From the NCBI GenBank assembly GCA_023053545.1, contig JAKZAN010000127.1, positions 1-64,000 of the forward strand: a stretch of 64,000 nt of DNA, written 5' to 3'. The DNA is from Lepidurus packardi (Eukaryota > Arthropoda > Branchiopoda > Notostraca > Triopsidae). A model generated the notes under the pieces. That model did no database searches and had not been told where the DNA came from. It saw nothing but the letters and a program-made list of their open reading frames with translations. Position numbers and translations under genes: made by a program. Of the stretch, positions 1 to 11,651 are shown one piece after another. Each line of letters opens with the position of its first letter. Position 1 is the stretch's first letter.

Positions 1-214
1 CCCAACCCCAACCCCAACCCCAACCCCAACCCCAACCCCAACCCCAACCCCAACCCCAACCCCAACCCCAACCCCAACCCCAACCCCAACCCCAACCCCA
101 ACCCCAACCCCAACCCCAACCCCAACCCCAACCCCAACCCCAACCCCAACCCCAACCCCAACCCCAACCCCAACCCCAACCCCAACCCCAACCCCAACCC
201 CAACCCCAACCCCC
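1..214. repeat. Telomeric repeat array, (CCCCAA)n / (TTGGGG)n
   Basis: The first 214 bases are an uninterrupted run of about 35 CCCCAA hexamers, ending in CCCC before unique sequence. C-rich strand at the left end reading inward is the orientation of a left chromosome end. The T2G4 repeat is the telomere of Tetrahymena and is also used in Paramecium. With the first gene only about 520 bp away, this is a gene-dense macronuclear chromosome end, not a repeat-rich germline subtelomere. Confidence 0.98.
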
Positions 215-735
215 TTGGAGCCGACCTGTCCCTCTCTTCCGTGTCCGGGTCTATTCATAAAAAGATAGGCATATTCTTATAGTTATGTTGTTACTGCCCA
301 ACCACGGATAGCGTCTCGACATACATCGTGCAGGCAGAGAATGGAGAAAGCTGATAGTTTTTTATATACTAGTCTCTTAATGAGTAACACGGAACATGAA
401 GTGAGTGATGTGAGTTCGACTTGGTAGAGAAGGAATGGCCGATTCAAGTAGAGTGTGTCTTTGTTAAAAGATTTAAGATGATTTGTATTCGGGCAGAATT
501 CTAGCAATATTCTTTACCTCTCCGCATGGCCAGATGATACTTGATTATGCTATATTTTTTTAGGCTACAGTTACATCGAACTCTCACCCTCCTAAAGGGT
601 TTGCCAGAAAGCAGACACCCAATCATTCTTACATCCTTTGTACTATGCTTACTCTTAATTAATATGCCTACCCTTCGGGAATCCAATACCATAAATATCA
701 CATAATCCACCCCATATAACTACTCACTGCGACTC
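215..735. other. Subtelomeric non-coding gap
   Basis: Unique sequence between the telomere and the first gene. Two minus-strand open stretches (about 283-507 and 501-710) have no recognisable motif and overlap the likely promoter of the gene starting at 736. No subtelomeric tandem repeat is visible. Confidence 0.5.
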
Positions 736-1746
736 ATGGCATCTGCCATCCTACTTAAAGAAGCCCTTCTAAATGATGCTAAGCTTGAAGTCAACAAAAT
801 AGCTGACGAGTTTGCTTATCTTATCTCCGGCCGACCCTCTGATAAATCCCAAACCCCACGCAAAAACAATTTTAATCAGTCGAAGCCAGTCAAACTTACA
901 GACTATGTACGCGAAAGATCAGAAAGCAAACTCAAGGATATCAGCAAGGCCATCAAAGGCTTCGAGGCATACACAGAAGACTAGGAAAGTACCCGAATTC
1001 GCAGGCGCAAATAAACTATCTAGAAACTCATTGAGGACTTGATTGGCGTCCTTTAGAAAATTCGCACGGGTATCAAAACTAGGAAGGAAATTAATGTACT
1101 GGTCGCACAAGAACTACGAATGAAAGAGATCCTTGACCTTGCGAGAACGAATCTCCACCACTTGATACCTAGCACCGTCTCGGCCCCCACTCCCAACTAC
1201 TATTCAGAAACGGCTGCCAGAATTGAGCAACATCAAGATCACTTCATTAAGACTGTTGAAAATCTCATCGTTTAAAAGGAAAAGCAACGTCAAGAGCCTC
1301 CAACAATTATCACTCTGAGAAGTGCATAACACATCGCGCATAAGATTCCAATCGAAGAGTTACGGAATCGAGTTCAGATGGCGAATCCTTCTAGCCAATC
1401 ACAGCAAAGGTTTGATTAGAAGAAGAGTCTGAGACCGTAAACGGTGGAACTGAAGGAAAAGGTTAAGACGATTCTGTCGAAGGGCCCCACAGTTGCAAAA
1501 AAAGGTTCAATGGAGTCTCGTTTGTCACGAGAAATCGATGCAGAGTCTGTTTAGTCACAGTTTCAGAAGAAAACTGAGGAAAAGAGCTTGAAGGGGTCAA
1601 CTGACAACATGAACAATATGAGAGGAGGATTTGGGGAGAAGCTCGGGTTGAGGCGAGGACAGCAGGACTCGATTTTGTAGAGAACAAGCGAACAAAGCAT
1701 ACAGGCACCTGCGCGTGTACTAATCAATGGAGTGAGGCAGAGGTGA
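736..1746 (+). CDS. Hypothetical coiled-coil protein, 336 aa
   Basis: Single-exon gene read with TAA/TAG as Gln; it starts at ATG 736 and ends at TGA 1744-1746. About nine in-frame TAA/TAG codons fall within it. The N-terminal third is rich in Lys, Glu and Leu (residues about 50-130) and looks helical or coiled-coil; the C-terminal half is basic and Ser/Gln rich, probably disordered. I do not recognise the family. It is the first gene after the telomere, in the same direction as the SAPS gene 244 bp downstream. Being the terminal gene it could be variable between strains, but nothing in it looks broken. The reading frame is well supported by its length without TGA; function is unknown. Confidence 0.7.
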
Positions 1747-1990
1747 GAGGAGTGAATATGACTTTAGGCAATTGAGATCAAGCGATTGGTGGAACCTGGA
1801 AGTTGGAGAGAGTTTGATTCTTTATGTAGGGGATCAGCTGTAATTAAAGAATTGATTGATGGACCGTGAGATATCTCTGCTGTGATAAAATCATTACGGT
1901 TGAGACTAAAAAGAAATTGGACTGTTAGTAACGAATTTAACCAATAATTTATCTTAACCTAACTTTCAAATACATACATTGAGCACCCAC

Positions 1991-4111
1991 ATGGCATCCT
2001 GGTATAGCGAAAGTGTCAACCTCAAGGTCACCAACTTCATCTCCCAAGACCATCACTCCGCCACCGATATCCTTGATAACAATGAACTCGTCTCCTAACT
2101 CCGAAAGACTAATCCTAAACTCCTCGACTATCTAAAATAACATCTCTCCATCCTTTATGATATCCTCCATATGGTAGTCGTCCTTCCCAATCCCCAAACC
2201 GAGTCCCAAGAAAGAATCCATAAGTACCCTCTCATTGCTGCTGAACTCCTCTCTGAAGTTTAAGCCCTTCCTAAAATTATGTATGAAGCAGATCCCCTTC
2301 GATTCTTTGGCTCCCTTTTCCAGTTCTTCAATGACGAAGAGAACCTGTGTTCGATTCTCCCTGCTTACTTCTGCAGAGTTTTCGAGTCTCTTTGCAAACC
2401 CTTCATGCACGATTCTATGGTCAACCATCTCATGTCAAATGGGCATATTATCACCCGAGTAGTGGACCTCAGCTACAACTAAGCAATATGTAAGTGCATC
2501 CGACTTTTGGTACAGGCAGACGAAAAGTATTCATTAGGCGGTGAGGTCACCGGCAGCTGGTTTGAATTCAAAAGGGATATTATTGATTATAGCTACCAAA
2601 GACTCGAGGGAAGACAAGGTCTCGAAGCTGATGAGTATGTACTTAATATTCTGGAGCTGTACACTGATATCGTGGAAAGATATCACCTCATCTATCACAA
2701 ACGGGATCTCTTTAAGACCCTTCTTGCACCAGCTAAAGTGGACTTCTTCTTCAAGATGGCACTGACTTCGCGATGTTCAATGGCCCAAACTCAAGCTCTC
2801 AAACTCATATCCGAAATAACCTCTCATGTCTCGCAGGTCACACCTGGCCTTCCTGTGCTTGATACTTACGAGTATTTTATCACAAAGCTTTCACAGCAGG
2901 GTGCCCAGCTTTCCTAGCTAATAATCAAACCGAGTCTCGTGACGTTGGAAGTCATCGATATCCTTACCAACTGTGTGAAATTGCAGTAGAGAGTGCCGAG
3001 TTTGGAGTCTGTCTGCACTGTACAGGCAATTGAACAACTCTTTATCCTTTTCTACTGTTACCCTGACTGCAACATATTTCACTGTAAAATAGAGAAATTA
3101 GTTGGCCTTATTTTTAACGAAATAGCTCAAGGACTCATCGATTACATGTTTGGGACAATGAAGATTGTAGATATGACAGCAGGCGTCCTGAACTTGGCAG
3201 ATTTGCAGAAGCCAAACTTCGGCTATGTGATCCAGATCGCCAGGCATTATACTCGGTTTAAGAAGGAGTCTCCCATCATGACCTAAGTCATTCGCGAGAA
3301 GAGAGACATGTGGATACATTTTTCAACGACTGTCTTGCAGCCTTACTTGAAGATGTGCGAGAAAGAACTCGGTTCCTACGAAGTCCCGGAGATTTAACCA
3401 GGCCCCGATTATTTTAAAGTCAGGTCTTTTGTACAAATGAAGAGCCATGAGCAAACGGTTGGGGACACCATCAGGTTCAAAGCACAAGAAGCCGCCCTGT
3501 GCGAGCAGGCTCCTTCATCATTGATTCACCTAGATTTCATTGGTCCTGGTGATGCGGCGTATAAGCTGGATCCTAAAATCGACGCCCATGAACAGATTAG
3601 AATCGACTTCAATGAAACCAAGCCTGGCAACGACCAGCGGGATTCAACCTGTGTTGAGACTAGTTAAAAGGCAGAGGAGCTAAAGTAATAAGTGAAATAA
3701 CCATAAAGCGTTGGGAGTACTTTTGAGGAGTTCATGAAAAGAAGGATGTAGCTACTGGCGAATGGAACAACAGCGGATCCAAAGTCCAAAACACCGCCTA
3801 AATCTAGATCCAATTCTTCTCGAAAAAGGCAGACTAACAAATGGCAGGCACAGGAAGAAGAAGGAGAAACCCCTGCTGCTGAGTCTCCTAAGAAGTCCAG
3901 CAGCCTAAACAATAAGGAAAATGTATCTCAAAACAAAAAGGACAATCAGAACAGAGTCAATACTGTCGAACTAGAAAAGATCAAAATCTATCGGCTTAGA
4001 CAGGCGCGAGTTTCTCAAGTCTCTACTGTTTTAGGGACGAGGGAAAGAAAGGTATGCGCAAAACAAGACGGGCGCCTGCTGAAGATTCTAGACATCCTAA
4101 AGACACGCTGA
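1991..4111 (+). CDS. SAPS-domain protein phosphatase (PP6/Sit4-type) regulatory subunit, 706 aa
   Basis: Intronless, ATG 1991 to TGA 4109-4111. Residues about 25-500 match the SAPS family (human PPP6R1-3, yeast SAP proteins): an early 'LLDYL' helix, then 'KYPLIAAELL', then a helical repeat region with 'LLVQADE' near residue 180. Family members bind PP6/Sit4 phosphatase catalytic subunits and direct them to substrates in growth and cell-cycle control. The C-terminal 150 residues are Ser/Lys/Glu rich and probably disordered, as in family members. Many in-frame TAA/TAG codons sit at variable sites, which supports the Gln reading. The length is similar to animal SAPS proteins. The exact paralog cannot be told, and the catalytic partner is not in this window. 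Confidence 0.88.
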
Positions 4112-4189
4112 TGAATGAGTGCACGTTAATCTATATATTAGAAGTTGAATAGATTATTATCAAGCTATGTTGTTCTGACATAGGTGACT

Positions 4190-5676
4190 TCAGGCGTTAA
4201 GTTATCCCTAGATGAGCCTCTCGCGTAGAGCGTTAAGACTGTTCTCGTCGATTTCGCGACGTCTCCGGTAATAGTTGCTCAAAAAGGAAATACCCTGAGG
4301 CAGGAAGTAGATCAACAACCCGATCCAAATCAGGGGGTTTAGCACGACCCCTATCGTAGCCACGAAGATGTACATTATGAATCTGACGCAGCACCCTCTT
4401 TCGTAGATGCATTGAGTTTCCTTACACATTGTGCACAGCAGAACAGGGCCTACGGGGTTGATATATTAGTGTACCTGAAAGCAGCAGAAAGAGCGGGATC
4501 GCTATTGGTAGCAAGATCAAAATCAACAAAAACAGACCGAACCGGTAGATCGATCTGCGCAAACACCCCCAGTCACGGGACAAGTGGTCTCCGTTCTGCA
4601 GACCCGCGCAGCCGAAAGGATTCAGGGGGCTGAAGTGGATGCGAGAGTATGTGGACCCACACAGCCAGCACCACTCATACTTGCAAACTCCGCACGTCAT
4701 GTGGTTGCAGCCAGACATCTTTTCCACGAGCGATCTGCACTTTTTGCATTTTTGGAGGTCGATAGCCTATAGTTTTGTGAGGGATACTCTATGCTTACAT
4801 TGGACCACTCCTTGATCTAGTTCTTGAAGACTTGGTCACAGCTTTGTTTGGGATGACTTTCGCGATTGCACTTAATGCAGATTTCGGTGCCACAGGTGCA
4901 AATTGCTGTTTTTTTCTTGAGCTATTCCTTTTTGAGAGTAATGATTTTGCTGCATTTGGGATTCGGGCACCACCTCAGATCTGGACTGTTGAGGATCTGG
5001 TTATTCCTCAGGAACAGCTGGTACTTTTTGAAGGTGCGTGTGTCGACGGTCGATTCGATGAACTCCGCTTCAAGCACTAAGTCGCAGTGCGGGCATACCA
5101 TCCTCTCAACCTTCCCTACATTTATCTATATCTTCCAATAAGAGCGATGTAATGGTGAGCTGATCTACTTCTTCAGTCAGATAGGCTGTAAAGCACTACA
5201 CACAAATATTGTGAAGTACGCCCCCAATCTTCAGGATTTCTGACTCCAAGCAGTCACAGTTGCAGATGCCGCAGTTGATCTAATGTTCTGGTTCGGCTTC
5301 TTCTGCCTGATGCAACATGCCCAAACTCGAACCCTCCGAAGAGTAGTGACTTTTAAGCAGCAGTTCTGGCTCTACATGGTAACCGAGCTCTTCTACCCTC
5401 TGCTTGATCAATTATGCCTGCTCTAACGCTACCAAACTGTGCCTTTCTTGATTATCCTAGCAAATTATACAGCGTCCCTGCTGGTCAGGAAAGAACAAGT
5501 GCCCATACTGGTTGGTATCATCGTCTATCGTGAATAGATTGAGGAGCTTAAAACTGATTGGTTGATGTATCGTCGTCGTCAATTGCTGGATTTTACCTCT
5601 GGTATATTATCGACTCGATGTGCGGTGATTATAAGTCTAGCTTGGAGAGGGGAGAGCATTAAGACATTGGTGGCAT
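4190..5676 (-). CDS. RBR-type (RING1-IBR-RING2) E3 ubiquitin ligase with two C-terminal membrane segments, 447 aa
   Basis: Five exons; introns at 5554-5596 (43 nt), 5126-5168 (43), 4767-4798 (32) and 4450-4474 (25), all GT-AG. Start ATG 5676, stop TGA 4190-4192. A Cys pair 'CIIC' near residue 50 precedes RING1 ('CGICNCDC' onward). The IBR follows, with 'WCPNPKC', 'CTCGTEIC' and 'C..ES.H'. RING2 reads 'CKKCRSLVEKMSGCNHMTCG', keeping the active-site Cys in the GCNHM motif that takes the ubiquitin thioester. Two hydrophobic stretches follow RING2, the layout of RNF19/RNF144-like ligases tethered to ER or other membranes. It is convergent with the SAPS gene (78 bp apart). Splicing was set by the zinc-ligand spacing; the first intron is the least certain. 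Confidence 0.88.
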
Positions 5677-5942
5677 AGTGATAGGCTTCAGACTGGCGTT
5701 TGATAAAGCTTCGCGCGTGAGATAGCCTATTCGACAGTCCGGAGGAGGACTGGCTCTCGGGGAGAAATTCTGGCTACATAGTTTTAAGTCGAGTATCTAG
5801 ATCGGGATGTATGGATAATTGGATTTTAAACTTTCCTCACTTAATTGTATTTTAAGCTATTGCAGCCTGCAGCAAACGAGCCTCGTCAAATAGGTAAAAC
5901 TCATATTAAGACATGTCCGATAGATCCTGAGTGACCGTATGC

Positions 5943-6959
5943 TCACTGATAGTGCGTCTTAAGTTTCAGCCGGTGGATGTCGTCCTTGATCGACTTCAGT
6001 GTTTGTGTTTTCCGCATATCTGTCTCGTGCGCACTCAATACCTTTTTCCTATCCTCTAGCTATCTTCGCCGCGACTGCAAAAGATACTCATCAAGCATGC
6101 CTAACCTCCCTTTTAACTACACATTCTCGTCTACAAACCGGTCTCTAGAGCCTTTGGCCGACACAAGTTCTTTTTCATAGTATTTGACTGCCTAATCTTT
6201 GGACTTGCTCCTCGCCTCTGCCTGTTTTCTTTCTCTCTCCTCCTTGATTATCTTCTGGTTGAGTCTTTAGTTCGTATCCTAGAGCATACGCAAAGACTCC
6301 TTCATGTGTGCCATCTGCTGTCTCATGGCGACACATTCGTGGTCTAGGTTCCTGTTTGCAGCTTCTAGTTATCTTGATCTTTGTGCCTCTATTTCCAGAT
6401 TCCTTAAATCATTGTTCCGGTGAGCTTAAAGGTCTTTGAAGTTCTGCTAAAGATGAAGCATCGAGCGATCAAGATATTGCAACCTTTCCACAAGTCCTCG
6501 TTCGTTGTTCTGTAGATTGAATATAACAGCTTCCAGTTCCCGCTACCTGATCATCCAGTTGCGGATTAGCCTTTCCTCGTGTTCCTTATTAGATTTTTAT
6601 TGCGCAGCTAGTCTTTACGTCAATTAATACTCCTTAAGCTTAAGTTAATCCTGCAAAGTGAGTAAGTTGCTAGTGCATTGCTGATCCGGATGAGGGGTCG
6701 GCTTAACGTTAGAAGATGTCGTTGGATCAGTCTTCTTTAGCTATTGTAGGAGCTTGGCATTCATCTTATCGGTAAAAGTCTTTTCAGCCTTGAGCTTTTT
6801 GAAGTTGTCCTGGAGTATTCTGATAGATTTATTGAGGATTTCGACCTGGTGACAGCATTCGTGGAATTTGTTGGCACAGACTTTGTTGGCACGCGGTGAG
6901 TTCATAGGCGTCTGGGCTGCAGGATGCCTCCAATTAGATATGCCTTGGTTACTATTCAT
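5943..6959 (-). CDS. Long coiled-coil protein, 338 aa
   Basis: Single exon from ATG 6959 to TGA 5943-5945. From about residue 40 to the end the sequence is almost continuous heptad-like helix, rich in Lys, Glu, Leu and Gln, with many Gln codons being TAA/TAG. No other domain is visible. The short N-terminal 35 residues are polar. Such proteins are often cytoskeletal, basal-body or golgin-like, but nothing here chooses between these. The open frame can be followed a little upstream of 6959 without a better Met. It is in tandem with the RBR gene (266 bp between) and divergent from the WDR47-like gene (137 bp), so the two probably share a short bidirectional promoter region. Confidence 0.75.
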
Positions 6960-7096
6960 AAAATAGCAGCCAGACTGCAGTTCGCACTGTAATAATCTAG
7001 CGCTTGAATATCCACATAGACGATTTAGATCCGATTGTTAAATTTTGAATTGTCATTCACAGTATCTGCTCCACCACGCTTGATTTGCATTCCGCC

Positions 7097-9989
7097 ATGA
7101 GCCGCACTCTCATCCATGTCATGGTAACCACCCCATATAAAAACTCTTGTCCATCTCTTCTGACATCGCTAGGAATTCCTGCAACGAAATGGCTATATAT
7201 AATCACTCCTTCTCCTCGAGAAGGAAACCAACACAACCAGACACCAATACTCCAAAGAGCTCGTATTCCTCCGAACCATCATCCTCGAAGGAGACTTCAA
7301 ATAGGCGCTAAATTTCCTCTCTCCCTTCTAAACCAAACTGGACCCCTAAGATTACCGCTCCATCGTTCTCAAGATACTCTCGCAAAGACTGTTTGAACTC
7401 GTGTAGAATCCCGACGAAATAGAACTCCGGGAACTCCTAGAAAATGACCTTGCCAAATGGTGTAAGCAGGATGACAACGGCAAATAGTACGAGACATACA
7501 TATAATTTTTGAACCTGAACAAGATGGATGAGCACCCAGACTTCAAGGACTGGTCTGTCACGAAAGGTCGACTACAATGCTTTGAGTTCATCAGAAGGTT
7601 TGTTGAATTTCTCGAGTCCCAGCTAATGTAAGTCCCTCAGAATGTGAGTGCATTGTAAGATATCGTATAGTATTTTTACGCACTTACCTCTCCGGAAGAA
7701 TCCTAACACCTGAGAGACACTGTTCATGGCTCCAAAACTCTGATGCATCCCGAGGATCCGTCTGTCTTGGTAAAAAATCAGAGTATGAGATCCTCGGCCC
7801 AATAGGGGGTGGTATCACGGGGTCCCGCAAATAATTCCTACAAGGCACCTCTTGCTGGTGCTTCCAATTATGAATAAAGCTATCTTTTGAAGTCGTTTGC
7901 GAATAACTCGCAGCCTAAAGACAACAATGGGTCGACGCTCAAAGGCATCATGGCAGACAGTGATTTCCAAAATAACACTAGTTTCAGCCAAAGCATCTAG
8001 ATCAACAACTCAGCCCTGACAAGTTTCATGAAGGCGAGTCAGCAGCGAGGCGATCAACAAGACAATATGAGTGCGATGAGTCAAGCACATTACGAAGAGG
8101 AAGTCAGAAAAAGTAGTATTCAAGCGATTAAAAAAGACTCACGCCAGGCTAAATAGTCGCAAACACTCTTCCAGAATTCAGCTCATGCTAAGGACCATCA
8201 ATAACAAGCGACACTCCTACAAAATAAGAAGTCAGAATATAGGCCCTCCAAAGATTCTAAGGTAGCACAGTCCGTTGAGTGCACCTAGCTGTAGGCTCCC
8301 AGAGCAGCTGGTTTCAAGGGACTGACTGAAGAGTCAGCTTCCTATTTTGTTAAACAAAACTCAATCAATCACAGCTTGCAACTCCCCTCAGACCCAAACA
8401 TAGAGAGAAAACAAGGACTCTCGAATCGAGTGTTGGGAGCGGAGTCTTTTAATCAAGCTGCAGAAGAAAAGGTTTCTACACGAAATGCTGGTAAGGTAAG
8501 CCAATTAGGTGTATCCAATCTATCACAAAATCCCTTGCCCTTCCAAAATAGCAGTGAGGTCAGCTATTAGAGTCGAGCTTCAGTTAAAAGCCCACAACTA
8601 CAGCAAAAGTCCCAAGGCATTATGGACAATAAGAGTAGTAGGACGCAGTTTGAAGATGTCTCCCTCGTCTCGGGCAGACAATAATCAAATCAAGCCCCTT
8701 CCAACAATCCATCGATGCTCAAGCATTCTCTTAAACCCGCCGAAGAACCAAGTAGGGTGTCGAACAGCAAAACATCATCAGTTTATTCTTCGGATAATAG
8801 GTAGAAGCTTGCAACTTCCAGTGGTTTCGAAGGTTCCTTCGAAAAGTCTATTTCGAAATTGAGCGATAAAAATAAAAGCTATGTAAGTAGGAACAGCTAG
8901 CCAGAAGAAGAAGCGGGCGGTAGTAGTTTCGTAGGTGGTAGTAGTCAAAATAACCCTTTTTCTAAGTTGAATAAACCTGCCTTGAAACTTAAATTGCTCG
9001 GGTCGAGTTTCGATGAAAGGGCTATAAGAGTTTGTCAGTTTTCGCCGACAAGCCGGTTCCTGGCAGTAGGCTCAAACTCATCTATGCTCAAGATCTTTGA
9101 TGTGGAGGATATCCTTAGTTAGAATCAGAGAGTAGAACCCCTCATGCCTATCTATACGATCCCAAACATCCATATCAAATCAGTGTTCAGTATCGACTGG
9201 TCTGCCAACGAGAAGATCATAGTTAGCTGCTCCAATGATGCCTCCGTCAAGCTTACCAGATTTAACGAAGATTTCAGCGAGCATGAAACAAGTCTGATCG
9301 GCAGGCACGAAGGCAGTATTAGGATGGTGAGATTTAATGGTTTGGAAAACAAGATAGTTTCTTGCGCAGAAGACAGTCTGATCAAGATATGGGACGTGAA
9401 GAAGCCCAAACTATTCCAAGTTTTGAAAGGCCACTACTCTGCAGTCAATGCGATTAAGATCATGGAGAACGAGGACTACAATCTTATCTACTCTGTGAGC
9501 AAAGACTGCAGTATTCGCATGTGGGACTTGCGTACGGGAGAACCCGAAGCCATTTCTAAACCTCATGAGTCTGAAATCACTCACATCGCTCGCAATGTAA
9601 CATTCTTATATTCTTATGCTTTACTTTACTATCTCAATCACCTGTAGAGTTAACAACTGCTTGTCTCGCACAAAAATGGCACCATCTCCTTCTACGACTC
9701 ATCCACCCTTCAGCTTCTTTCTAATACGCAGATCCACTAAGACGAAATCAGGTCAGTTGAATGCAGTCCTGGTTAGGATGTGTATGTGACGGCAAGCTTC
9801 GACGGCCAAATCTGCTTGTTCGAAAGGATGATGTAGAGCAGTCGGGAGAGCTTTTTAAAGACTTACCAGCGACACAACTTGATTAAGTAAGACGACAAGG
9901 TGGTGAGTGCTTCTTTCGATGGATCAGGAAGCGGTCTGGTGAGCTGCTCGACGCACGGTGTGTGTAACCTTTACTCTGTCTATGTTTGA
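7097..9989 (+). CDS. WDR47/nemitin-like LisH-CTLH-WD40 protein, 930 aa
   Basis: Three exons: 7097-7123, 7173-9596, 9648-9989 (introns 49 and 51 nt). The tiny first exon encodes nine residues that complete a LisH motif across the junction ('LIHVM' then 'EFLQRNGYIQSLLLLEKET'). A CTLH region follows (to about residue 145); its 'HPDFKDW...RLQCFEF' stretch closely resembles animal WDR47. A Ser/Gln-rich linker of about 450 residues leads to a C-terminal WD40 propeller (about 610-930) with clear 'IKIWDVKKP' and 'IRMWDLRTG' blades. WDR47 binds microtubules and microtubule minus-end factors; a cytoskeletal role, perhaps ciliary, is inferred. The first intron is needed to remove an in-frame TGA. Confidence 0.87.
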
Positions 9990-10161
9990 ACGTTGAATCT
10001 AGAGTTATAGTGCCAATTTTATCACTAATTATCTTGTTATGTGCAGTTACACTGATGCTGCTTGAGGCTCACTTGCCACTTCATAATAAATTATTGTTCC
10101 CGAATAAAAAGCCTGACCCTGCTGCCCTACACTTCTCCCATCCTTACTCTGCACCATTCTG

Positions 10162-11550
10162 ATGCTCAATAATCACTCTCATGCTCCCTCTTCTCGGAAG
10201 AAGTCTTTCTATGAAAAACCCATGCACACGAGCAATCTTTACTCCAACCACACTTACTTCCGTAACACAAGGTCCAAGACAGAAGAGTCCTCTACAGAAA
10301 CCCACATCCACCCCAGACTCAAGGAGTTCGTGGAAATGCCCCAGCCCTTCGGGATTGACAACACTTACGCCTATTTGAGGAAAGCGCACATCGGAAGATT
10401 ACCCTGCCTGCCTGCCAACTCCCACTCGAAACATCTGTCTGTAAGCAAATAGGAGCTGGAGAATACCTTCATCAGACTGACACAACCGAGCCATAGCCCG
10501 GAGGCAGAACATTACTAGAATAAAACCCCGTCGAAAATCGATGGTAAAAAGGCATCTTCGTTAGCCCTGAGGCAATAAAAAATACTTGCAATGAAGATAG
10601 TATTGTACGAGAAAAACAATGCCTTCGAAACCCAGAGCAACTTGGGACTGCGTAGTTCTGTAAGTGGTAGCTCCCAAAGGCAGAGCGTGACTTCTAAGAG
10701 TTCTTGCTTCGGGTACCGCAGCATTGAGCTTAATGTTTTTAAGTTTATCACCAACTGTTTCCTGAAGTGCCACCTCAGGCTAGAAAACATGACTGTCTCC
10801 CAGTACAAACTGTTCCAGAAGCATTTAGAGCCTGCCATCGAAGAAAGACGAAAACAAAAGAACTTTAGCCCTAATCTCACTACCTGCACCCTCAATAAAG
10901 ACCAACAACCTCCAACCAACCCTTCTCAAGTCTTCATACCCAAAGCTGCCCTTGGGCTCAATAAAATCATCACTCTCGACGATTTTTTCAAAATGCTCCA
11001 GTAGTTCTAATCTTAAAATAGAACGCTCGAGATCTATCACCTCTTATACCACTTCATTATCCCGAGTGAAGACGTCCTCGTTTATAACAGATAAGCCTTC
11101 TTGAACGAGGTCAACAGCCTCAATGAAATTAAATTTGGAGTCGATTATTCACTCTACGATGCCCTCTACACTTTGGACGGGGTCAATATTGACAACATGT
11201 TGTGCATTAATCCTGTGGAGCCTCTTTTGATCGCGTGCTGTAACTCTTAAGTGGGGGCGTAAGACTTGACGCAGTTCAAGATGAGCATTGTGCGAGACAT
11301 GAAGGAGAAGGAGCGACTCAGGAAGCAACAGTAGCTGCGAAGTAAGTTCCACATGGACGAGAATAAGAAGGTGGACTCGAAGTCGCTGAAGCCCGAGCAG
11401 TACAAGAGACTAGAGGTTCTGTTCTAAGTGAAACACCGGCGGTACCGGAACAGTAAGGACAGGATCAAGTACAAAAATCCCCTTCTGGAAGTGAAGATCC
11501 CCTTCATCGACAAATCAAAACTGGTCAAGGAAAACGAGCTCTTCTCCTGA
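10162..11550 (+). CDS. Hypothetical protein, 462 aa
   Basis: Single exon, ATG 10162 to TGA 11548-11550, with TAA/TAG read as Gln. The N-terminal 170 residues are polar and probably disordered. A central part (about 195-360) contains alternating hydrophobic helices, and the C-terminal 100 residues are strongly basic with a Lys/Arg/Gln-rich helix ('MKEKERLRKQQQLRSKF'). I do not recognise a family. It lies 172 bp after the WDR47-like gene and 101 bp before the membralin-like gene, all in one direction. The even, long frame and its spacing make it a real gene; function is not assigned. Confidence 0.72.
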
Positions 11551-11651
11551 TTATTCTTCTTCTTACTCAATATATCCGTGTCTTTCGTTTGGCTTTAGAT
11601 TCACATAGCATTGCCGAGCTCTACTCTTTCTTAATAATAGATTACCGTCCC

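Noticed and set aside
283-710. Two overlapping minus-strand open stretches next to the telomere
   Set aside because: No motif, unlikely composition, and they overlap the presumed promoter of the gene at 736.
736-4111. Many in-frame TAA/TAG that would make these genes pseudogenes under the standard code
   Set aside because: The same pattern is seen in every gene, including highly conserved ones, while TGA appears only at ends or inside introns; this is codon reassignment, not decay.
7085-7396. Plus-strand open frame continuing from the start of the WDR47-like gene
   Set aside because: It simply reads through the 49-nt first intron in the wrong frame; the LisH motif is only complete after splicing.
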